Source: Bacteroidota bacterium (GTDB lineage Bacteria > Bacteroidota > Bacteroidia > Palsa-948). From it: DNA of 39,815 nucleotides. The position numbers and the translations under genes are program-made. The first letter of the stretch is position 1, and each line of letters starts with the position of its first letter. Positions 16,994 to 23,121 of the stretch are shown in pieces. The stretch covers positions 1-39,815 of the forward strand of contig JACRAL010000005.1 in the NCBI GenBank assembly GCA_016213435.1. The letters are read 5' to 3'. The notes below the pieces were generated by a model, which saw nothing but the letters and a program-made list of their open reading frames with translations, did no database searches and was not told where the DNA came from.

Positions 16994-18268
16994 ATGTATA
17001 AAATTCAATCAGCAAAATTGTTAAAGGAAGTAATGGGAAATTATTTCCTTGGGTTTAAGGATCCTGACGCTTCTGGTCAGGATGCTGACCGTAAGCGTCA
17101 GCACACAACCAAAAAGATCGCATGGTGCACCAGCGTAGGTCCCGCTGAATTGCTGCGTTCTTTTGGCTTTGATGTTCATTTTCCCGAAAACCATGGAGCA
17201 TTGCTCGGAGCCACCCGCACTGCCGGAGATTTTATTCCCGAAAGCACCAAGCTTGGCTACAACAACGATATTTGTTCCTACCTCACTGCCGACATAGGTT
17301 CCTATTTAAAAAAGCAAACTCCCTTGCAGGAGCATTATGGTTTGCAAGGACCTCCCAAACCCGATTTGATAGTGTATAACACCAATCAATGCCGTGAAGT
17401 GCAGGATTGGATGAATTATTTTGCCAAGGAAATGAATTGTCCAATTTTCGGAATCACTCCTCCGCGTCACATGGACGAAGTAAGCGAAGCGCATATTCTG
17501 GATGTGAGCGCACAGTTTAAAGCCATGATCCCCGCTTGTGAAAAAGCCAGCGGAAAGAAATTTGACATTGATCGTTTCCGCGAAGTGTTAAAGCTGAGCA
17601 AAGAAGCTACCGATCTCTGGAAAAAAGTATTGTGGACAGCAACTTCTTCTCCTTCTCCCATAAGTTTTTTCGATGCCACCATTCACATGGGTCCGATAGT
17701 GGTTTTGCGCGGCACACAAGTAGCAAAAGATTATTATGCCGCATTGTTAAAAGAATTAGAAGGCAATGTTTCTAAAAAGATCGGATTCCTTGCCGAAGAA
17801 AGCAGCCGCATCTATTGGGATGGAATGCCCGTCTGGGGAAAGCTACGACCGATGTCGGAATTATTTATCGAGAACAAAGCGGCAGTGGTGGCTTCCACGT
17901 ATTGCAACAGCTGGGTGTTCGATGCCTTTGATGAAAAAAATCCTTTCGAATCATCTGCAAAAGCATACACCGAGATTTTTATCAATAGAAGCGAAGACGC
18001 AAAAGAAAAAATATTATCAAGATTAGTAAAAGACTTCCGTATTGACGGAATGATTTTTCATGATGCAAAGACCTGCGCCAATAATTCCAATTCACGTTTT
18101 GGAATGCCGCAAAGGATTTCGGAAAAACTTGGCATTCCGACTTTGGTGATCGAAGCCGACTTGTGCGATCTGAGATTTTATTCTGAAGGACAAAGCACCA
18201 CAAAGATCGAAACGTTTCTTGAGCAGATAGAGAGTTCAAAAGGAATACGAAAAACAGCAATGGTATAA
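16994..18268 (+). CDS. second BcrB/HgdB-like reductase or dehydratase subunit
   Basis: The ATG at 16994 (MYKIQSAKLL) is preferred to the track's TTG at 16952. It is a 424-residue paralogue of BcrB in the 2-hydroxyacyl-CoA dehydratase D-component family. The three Cys that align with BcrB's cluster ligands are kept: NDICSYLTADIG, NTNQCREVQDW and DAKTCANNSNSRFG. It also shares the pattern around SSPSPISFFDATIHMGPI with BcrB. No second BcrC-like partner is adjacent, so it may pair with BcrC or act in a single-subunit complex, activated by the fused ATPase at 23122. A different palindrome type is inserted at residues about 23-37. The substrate is unknown. Confidence 0.8.
   Translation: MYKIQSAKLLKEVMGNYFLGFKDPDASGQDADRKRQHTTKKIAWCTSVGPAELLRSFGFDVHFPENHGALLGATRTAGDFIPESTKLGYNNDICSYLTADIGSYLKKQTPLQEHYGLQGPPKPDLIVYNTNQCREVQDWMNYFAKEMNCPIFGITPPRHMDEVSEAHILDVSAQFKAMIPACEKASGKKFDIDRFREVLKLSKEATDLWKKVLWTATSSPSPISFFDATIHMGPIVVLRGTQVAKDYYAALLKELEGNVSKKIGFLAEESSRIYWDGMPVWGKLRPMSELFIENKAAVVASTYCNSWVFDAFDEKNPFESSAKAYTEIFINRSEDAKEKILSRLVKDFRIDGMIFHDAKTCANNSNSRFGMPQRISEKLGIPTLVIEADLCDLRFYSEGQSTTKIETFLEQIESSKGIRKTAMV
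17060..17104. repeat. family C double hairpin inside BcrB-like gene
   Basis: Two hairpins in tandem, CCTGACGCTTCTGGTCAGG and GCTGACCGTAAGCGTCAGC, are read in frame as DPDASGQDADRKRQH near the N-terminus, between GNYFLGFK and TTKKIAWCTS. The sequence differs from the CCTCCCC family but behaves the same way. Confidence 0.82.
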
Positions 18269-18278
18269 CTAAAAATTA

Positions 18279-18357
18279 TCTCGCAAAGATGCAAAGCCGC
18301 TAAGAAAACACTAAAAATAATAGATGTATAACTTGGCGTCTTAGCGTCTTTGCGAGA
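18279..18357. repeat. family D inverted repeat (TCTCGCAAAGA)
   Basis: TCTCGCAAAGATGC...GCTAAGA at the left is inverted as TCTTAGCGTCTTTGCGAGA at the right, with a spacer of about 25 bases. It occupies the gap between the BcrB-like gene and the next gene. The CTTAGCGTCTTTGCGAG core is, from memory, a widespread intergenic repeat in Bacteroidota genomes. Confidence 0.75.
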
Positions 18358-18373
18358 AAAAAATTAAATCACC

Positions 18374-18817
18374 ATGAGCGAGAAAACATCTTTAGAAGGC
18401 CGCATATTCAAACTTTCCACCGGAGAAAAGATCGCCCCTGCTGATCTTGAAAAACTAATCGGGGAGGTATGTCATTACATTAAATATGTTGCTGTCAGCG
18501 AGGATGAAAAAGAAAATCCTGTCGCCTTGATCTTTCCGAATAAAAAATTACTGGATCAGCCCGATTATAAATTAACTCCGGAGGAAGGTTGTTTTTGTCC
18601 GCGCAGTCTCGATGAACTTGGCCGGTGTCTGACAGGTTGTTTGAAACTGGTGAATCGTCAGATAGCAGATGATTCCTTAAAATTAAAATCAGCAGCAATA
18701 ATTAATAATGAAAATTATTCTGCCGATATTGTGAATAAATATAAAGCATTGCTAAGGGAAAAACACGGGGACAAAGTTCCTGCCGATGAAGAGATTTATT
18801 TTATAAAGAATGTTTGA
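18374..18817 (+). CDS. orphan AMP-binding C-terminal domain-like protein
   Basis: A 147-residue soluble protein. Its start (GRIFKLSTGEKIAPADLEKL) and following VAVSEDEKENPVALIFPN resemble the C-terminal lid domain of long-chain AMP-forming acyl-CoA synthetases, where GRxxxxxKLSNGxxxxPxxIE is followed by xxVVVxGDxxxxLxALIxP. The later KLVNRQIADDSLKLKSAAI matches the xxVNxxLxxxxxIKxxxI stretch. The large N-terminal adenylating domain is absent and there is no sign of it upstream. It may be a free-standing acyl-CoA-handling or regulatory domain. The match is by eye, so moderate confidence only. It overlaps no other gene and precedes the cytochrome block. Confidence 0.5.
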   Translation: MSEKTSLEGRIFKLSTGEKIAPADLEKLIGEVCHYIKYVAVSEDEKENPVALIFPNKKLLDQPDYKLTPEEGCFCPRSLDELGRCLTGCLKLVNRQIADDSLKLKSAAIINNENYSADIVNKYKALLREKHGDKVPADEEIYFIKNV

Positions 18818-18825
18818 GGGATAAG

Positions 18826-20370
18826 ATGAACCAGATGCCCTACTTAAATGAGCTTCGCTCGCAAGCTCCGCTTGTCCAAAGGGGAGGACTTTCGCGCGTA
18901 ACTCTCCCCCTTTGGGGGAGTTGGAGGGGGCTACCCAAGAAGCCGATACTATATCTCTCATTAGCATGTATCGCTTTTCTTGTCATTACTTGCCGGAAGG
19001 ATGAACAAGGTTCTGATTACAAAGGTTATCCGCTTGAAGTAGGAAAAATAATTCTTACTAAATGTGCCATTGCCGGCTGCCATACGGATAAAAGCAAGGA
19101 AGCCAGCAATGGTTTGTCTTTGGAAAGCTGGAGCAGTTTATTTAACGGAAGCCGTTACGGAAACACGGCTGTAATTCCTTACCGTTCGGATATTAGTTTC
19201 CTTTCCTATTTTATAAATACTTATAGTGATCTGGGTATTTCCATTCCTCCCGCCATGCCTCCGGGGAAAGACCCTCTGACGAGAGAAGAAGTAATTACCG
19301 TTCGCGACTGGATTAACTTAGGCGCACCGGCACGCAACGGACTGATCCCTTTTTCCGACATGGCACACAGAAGAAGAATGTTTGTTGTGAATCAGGGCTG
19401 CGATAATGTTTTCATCATCGATGCCGCAACCGGTTTGATCATGCGTAGTGTTGATATAGGTGTCAGCCCTTCCATCGAATCTCCTCATTTTATTGAAATA
19501 TCGCCTGACGAAGAATATTTCTATACATGTTTTTTTGCCGGCAGTGTATTTCAAAAGTTTAACATCAATGACGGTACTTTGGCAGGGGAAGCAAACATTG
19601 GTTCGGGGCAATGGAGCGTTTTCGAAATCACTCCCGATGGGAAACGCGCTTTTGTGGTTGACTGGAGTGCAAATGGTTCCATTGCGGTGATGGATTTGGA
19701 AACCATGACTCTGCTGGTAAAATGGCAGGGCAACGGATTGCTGCAATATCCTCATGGTACAGGCATGAAAGGAAATAATCTTTATGTAACATCCCAGCCC
19801 GGAAATTTTTTCTATAAGATTGATTTTACGGATATCTATAATCCAAATATCTCGCAAATCCCATTGCAGGCAAATGCAAACTCACATGAAATTCATTTCT
19901 CGCAGGATGGAAGCGAATATGCTGTTAGTTGTGTTGGATTAAATGAGATATGGTTCTTCAATGCTTCGAACGATGCATTGATTGCCAAAGTTGCTACCGG
20001 AAAAGGTCCTGAAGAGCCGCACTATGCAGGAGATACTTTGTTTGTTACCTGTCCGAATGATGATGTTACATTTCCCGGAAAAATTGGTGCTGTATCCATC
20101 ATTAATGGAAAAACCCATACATTAATTAAAAATATATATACCGGATGGGAGCCGCACGGCATTGTGCCCGATGTACAGGGAAGAAAAGTTTGGATCCTGC
20201 ACCGCAATATTGCAGGCGGAGGACCGCCACCGCATCATTCTTCTTCTTGCTCCGGAAGAAACGGCTACATGACCGCGATTGATTTGAATACATTGGACTT
20301 GATACCAAATCTAAAACCTGAATTATCTGTTGATCCGTATTTTGGGGCAATTGTTGGACATCATCATTAA
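18826..20370 (+). CDS. lipoprotein with c-heme site and YVTN-type beta-propeller
   Basis: The ATG at 18826 is the first plausible start. The first 35-odd residues are encoded by a palindromic repeat, followed by a normal lipoprotein signal (LYLSLACIAFLVITCRKD). Residues about 80-175 look like a cytochrome-type domain with an unusual heme site, KCAIAGCHTD (C-x4-CH), and a possible distal Met in PPAMPPGKD. From about 180 to the end is a seven-bladed YVTN/NHL-type propeller (MFVVNQGCDNVFIIDAATG, RAFVVDWSANGSIAVMDLE). The C-terminus is His-rich (PPPHHSSSC, VGHHH). It is probably anchored to a membrane facing the periplasm or outside, in the electron-transfer block. Confidence 0.75.
   Translation: MNQMPYLNELRSQAPLVQRGGLSRVTLPLWGSWRGLPKKPILYLSLACIAFLVITCRKDEQGSDYKGYPLEVGKIILTKCAIAGCHTDKSKEASNGLSLESWSSLFNGSRYGNTAVIPYRSDISFLSYFINTYSDLGISIPPAMPPGKDPLTREEVITVRDWINLGAPARNGLIPFSDMAHRRRMFVVNQGCDNVFIIDAATGLIMRSVDIGVSPSIESPHFIEISPDEEYFYTCFFAGSVFQKFNINDGTLAGEANIGSGQWSVFEITPDGKRAFVVDWSANGSIAVMDLETMTLLVKWQGNGLLQYPHGTGMKGNNLYVTSQPGNFFYKIDFTDIYNPNISQIPLQANANSHEIHFSQDGSEYAVSCVGLNEIWFFNASNDALIAKVATGKGPEEPHYAGDTLFVTCPNDDVTFPGKIGAVSIINGKTHTLIKNIYTGWEPHGIVPDVQGRKVWILHRNIAGGGPPPHHSSSCSGRNGYMTAIDLNTLDLIPNLKPELSVDPYFGAIVGHHH
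18850..18932. repeat. family A long-form repeat at 5' end of propeller cytochrome
   Basis: An inner module AGCTTCGCTCGCAAGCT precedes the hairpin CTCCCCCTTTGGGGGAG and a TTGGAGGGGGCTA end. Translated in frame upstream of the lipoprotein signal, it makes an atypically long n-region (LNELRSQAPLVQRGG...). Confidence 0.85.
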
Positions 20371-20385
20371 AACTACACATCACGA

Positions 20386-20805
20386 ATGAAACTCTGCCAA
20401 ATGTCAACTGCTAACTGCCAACTGGTTTTTTTGCTTTTTGTTTTTTGCTTTTTATTTATTTCCTGCCACAAAGCAGGAACAGGCGGCAATGCCTCATTGA
20501 TGGTTTATCCACAGCATCACGATGTTCCAATCATCAATCATGTCGGATATCCTGACACAGTGTTTCTGAAATTTAATGTGGATGAACTTTCCGGCACAAG
20601 ACCTTCGGATTACGATGTGTTTTATGTGGGTACACCGAGAGAAGATTTTATTCATTGTGATGGGTTGAAAGCAGGAAAATATTTTGTGTATGCCGTGGGA
20701 TATGACAGTTTTTATATGCAACGGGTTTCAGGTGGAATACCTTTAAAAATAAAATATTCACAGCGAAAAGAAATGATCATGGTAACTGTTCCGGTTGTAG
20801 AATAA
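20386..20805 (+). CDS. small lipoprotein of the cytochrome block
   Basis: A 139-residue lipoprotein with signal ending FLFISCHKAG. The mature part looks like a single beta-sandwich (DTVFLKFNVDELSG, DYDVFYVGTPRED, GKYFVYAVGYDSFY) of a kind often seen in Bacteroidota outer-membrane lipoproteins. No heme motif is present. It lies 15 bases after the propeller cytochrome and 5 bases before the cytochrome-barrel gene, so it is almost certainly co-transcribed and could be an assembly or docking partner of the barrel. Its signal peptide is partly encoded by a heptanucleotide repeat. Confidence 0.65.
   Translation: MKLCQMSTANCQLVFLLFVFCFLFISCHKAGTGGNASLMVYPQHHDVPIINHVGYPDTVFLKFNVDELSGTRPSDYDVFYVGTPREDFIHCDGLKAGKYFVYAVGYDSFYMQRVSGGIPLKIKYSQRKEMIMVTVPVVE
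20403..20425. repeat. heptanucleotide repeat in lipoprotein signal peptide
   Basis: Three 7-base units GTCAACT, GCTAACT, GCCAACT are read as STANCQL in the n-region of the small lipoprotein's signal peptide. Confidence 0.65.
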
Positions 20806-20810
20806 ACACT

Positions 20811-22739
20811 ATGAAAAAGGAGATAAATAGTATCAGGTATCAGGTATTAAGTATCGCATTCATTATTTTTTACTTTTTATTTTTTACTTGTGCATCCCAG
20901 CCATGGTTGGTTCCGCAAGGATGGTCTGTTAAAAGAAATCCAACCCCTTTAGGCAGTGTATCCGTTCAGGCGGGAAAAAATATTTATCGTGCCAACTGTA
21001 TTATCTGCCATGGTGAAGGAGGAAAAGGAAATGGAACATTGGCTCTGAGTTTAAATCCCCGTCCTGCAGATCATACAAGCAAAAAATTTCAGCAGCAGAA
21101 AGATGGAGAACTGTTTTATAAAATCATCACGGGCAGGAACGCAATGCCGTCTTTCAAACAAGTGCTTTCTGAAAATGAGATATGGAGCGTTATTAATTTT
21201 ATTCGCACACTGGAAGTGAAAGCAAAACCAGTTTCACCTAAATCTACTGCTACTGCTACTGCTACTGTCGCTGCCTCTGTTCAATCTAATCAGCAAAAGA
21301 ATATTTTTAAAGATACTTCATCGGAAAAGCAAGCTGCCTCAGTTGTAAAAAGGCTTGATACACTTTCAATTCATCAGGAAAATATCTCGCAAACAGTAAT
21401 TCTTCAAAAAAGAATAGCCGATACTTCATCTTTTGTTTCTGCTATTGCTTCCGATACTATTGCCATTGATAGTCTGACTCTAAATAATCCAAACGAAGAT
21501 TCGAAAGAAGAAAGACGAAAATTTCTTCTCAGCGGTTCTGCCAACTTGGATATTAATATTGACGGAAGAAAATTCAACTCTGCCGGTATTGCGGTTGGGT
21601 TCATGCCCGTTATTCTCTGGAAGCCATCCAAAAATTTATTCTTTGAATCTCATTTTCATATTATGGCCGGCTCAGGCACATCACAAAGCAACACATCTTC
21701 GTCCTCCGGAAGTATGTCGGGGATGTTGATGCGTATTGGAACTCCTCCTCCTACGGTCCAACATAGCGGGATGAATTCAACACCCGCAGTAACTTCATCC
21801 ACTTCTACTTCGTCAACAATATCCATGGCAAGTATTATGTTGGCGTATGCCGATTTGGTTTATTTCATTAATCCTTATGTAACGCTTACCGGTGGAATAT
21901 TTCTCTCTCCTTTCGGTTTGTATCCCGAGCGCCTGCACGCGCCCTGGTTAAACCGTTTGCCCGATGCTCCTGCAGGAATGGGTAATGAACAAGTTCTTCC
22001 TGAAACTGAATTGGGTGTTCAGTTCAGAGGAGGAATCCCCATTGGAAAAACAAAACTGGTTTATGCCACGTATATTTCTAACGGACCTTTTTTAGTTGAC
22101 GACACAAGCGGAAATGCCGGCAAACTTTCTTTCAATAATCTGGTTGACAATAACAAGAATAAAGCGCTTGGAGGGAGAATCGGTTTTTTCCCGTTGCCGA
22201 ATAACCGTTCTCTGGAAATAGGATTTTTTGGACAACGCGCTCGGGTTGGGCAGGATGCAACACCGCATGCGGGTGTGCAGGCTTTGCTTTATGGTTCCGA
22301 CATTTCCTTTCATCATTATTTCAGGTTCATTAAAGGAACAATCGATATGAAAGGACAGCACTGCAAAGTATCATTGGATAAAGTTTATTATAAAGCCAAT
22401 CCCATGGAGGTGATTAATGTTCCGGCAGAAGATGTAAATCTTAAAGATTCTACTTATCGGTTTAATAACGTAACGGAATTATATTTTATAATGATGTCAT
22501 ATCGACCCACTGCTTCTGAACATTTTTTGAAGAACGTAGAATATAATTTCAGGTATGATTATTTAAAAGAGCCTGCCTTCGCAAGGTGGAATATAAGTGC
22601 ATCGCGTTTAACGATGGGAATTACTTATTGGCTGGAAAGCCGCTCTGCAATGAAACTGGCGTATCAGATCAGTATGCCCCAAAATATATTTTCTAAAAAT
22701 CAGAATATGTTAATGCTCCAATGGGTAATAGGCTTATAA
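20811..22739 (+). CDS. cytochrome c fused to outer-membrane beta-barrel
   Basis: A 642-residue protein. The signal peptide ends FYFLFFTCASQ, possibly a lipobox. Residues about 45-145 form a class I cytochrome c domain with CIICHGEGGKGNG at about 63 and a distal Met in GRNAMPSFKQVLSENE. A Thr/Ser/Ala-rich linker (about 145-235) follows. From about 240 to the end, alternating polar/aromatic strands separated by Gly- and Asn-rich turns (FNSAGIAVGFMPVILW, VTLTGGIFLSPFGLYPE, VQFRGGIPIGKTKLVYATY, MLMLQWVIGL) look like a porin-type barrel. Such a protein could put a heme at or in an outer-membrane pore, comparable in layout to Cyc2 but with a full-length cytochrome domain. Barrel topology is inferred. 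Confidence 0.7.
   Translation: MKKEINSIRYQVLSIAFIIFYFLFFTCASQPWLVPQGWSVKRNPTPLGSVSVQAGKNIYRANCIICHGEGGKGNGTLALSLNPRPADHTSKKFQQQKDGELFYKIITGRNAMPSFKQVLSENEIWSVINFIRTLEVKAKPVSPKSTATATATVAASVQSNQQKNIFKDTSSEKQAASVVKRLDTLSIHQENISQTVILQKRIADTSSFVSAIASDTIAIDSLTLNNPNEDSKEERRKFLLSGSANLDINIDGRKFNSAGIAVGFMPVILWKPSKNLFFESHFHIMAGSGTSQSNTSSSSGSMSGMLMRIGTPPPTVQHSGMNSTPAVTSSTSTSSTISMASIMLAYADLVYFINPYVTLTGGIFLSPFGLYPERLHAPWLNRLPDAPAGMGNEQVLPETELGVQFRGGIPIGKTKLVYATYISNGPFLVDDTSGNAGKLSFNNLVDNNKNKALGGRIGFFPLPNNRSLEIGFFGQRARVGQDATPHAGVQALLYGSDISFHHYFRFIKGTIDMKGQHCKVSLDKVYYKANPMEVINVPAEDVNLKDSTYRFNNVTELYFIMMSYRPTASEHFLKNVEYNFRYDYLKEPAFARWNISASRLTMGITYWLESRSAMKLAYQISMPQNIFSKNQNMLMLQWVIGL
20829..20856. repeat. heptanucleotide repeat in signal peptide of cytochrome-barrel
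   Basis: Four in-phase 7-base units (AGTATCA, GGTATCA, GGTATTA, AGTATCG) encode SIRYQVLSI at the start of the signal peptide. Confidence 0.75.
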
Positions 22740-22777
22740 TATATATTATGAAACTAAGAGAGAAGTCAGTAATTGTT

Positions 22778-23074
22778 ATGAAAAAATGCCTTAATTTCCC
22801 GATAGTTTTCGGGATTAAGTTTTTTGTGATCCTGATGGTGATTTTGGTTGCGGGTTGTACGCTGACTAAAGAAGCAAAAGATAGAAAAGAACACATAAGC
22901 AATTCGGGGCAGAAATTATGGGAGCAAAATTGTTCTCGCTGTCACAACAGTCCTTCTCCTGCTTCTTTCAGCGATGCGGAATGGGATGTGGTTGGATCAC
23001 ATATGCGTGTGCGCGCTTATCTCACAGGAAAAGAAGCAGATGCAATAATTAAATTTTTGAAATCAATCAATTAA
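22778..23074 (+). CDS. monoheme cytochrome c lipoprotein
   Basis: The ATG at 22778 gives a standard lipoprotein signal (FFVILMVILVAGCTLTK); the track start at 22721 lies inside the previous gene. The mature part is about 75 residues with one heme site, NCSRCHNSPSPASF, and candidate axial Met in VGSHMRVRAYLTG. It ends with the class I cytochrome helix DAIIKFLKSIN. It follows the cytochrome-barrel gene by about 40 bases and is the last gene of the electron-transfer block, probably a small shuttle. A palindrome (22790-22819) encodes part of the signal peptide. Confidence 0.8.
   Translation: MKKCLNFPIVFGIKFFVILMVILVAGCTLTKEAKDRKEHISNSGQKLWEQNCSRCHNSPSPASFSDAEWDVVGSHMRVRAYLTGKEADAIIKFLKSIN
22790..22819. 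repeat. family B hairpin (CCCGAT) in lipoprotein signal peptide
   Basis: CTTAAT and TTCCCGA at the left pair with TCGGG and ATTAAG at the right. The palindrome encodes LNFPIVFGIK in the signal peptide of the monoheme lipoprotein. The same core is nested in the repeat at 10988. Confidence 0.72.
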
Positions 23075-23121
23075 AAAAGAAATCATCATTCGCCAATAAT
23101 AATCAGTGTAAATTTTTAACC

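Noticed and set aside
20811-22739. Direct identification as iron oxidase Cyc2
   Set aside because: The heme domain is a full class I cytochrome with a long linker, larger than the short Cyc2 heme region; only the overall layout is similar.
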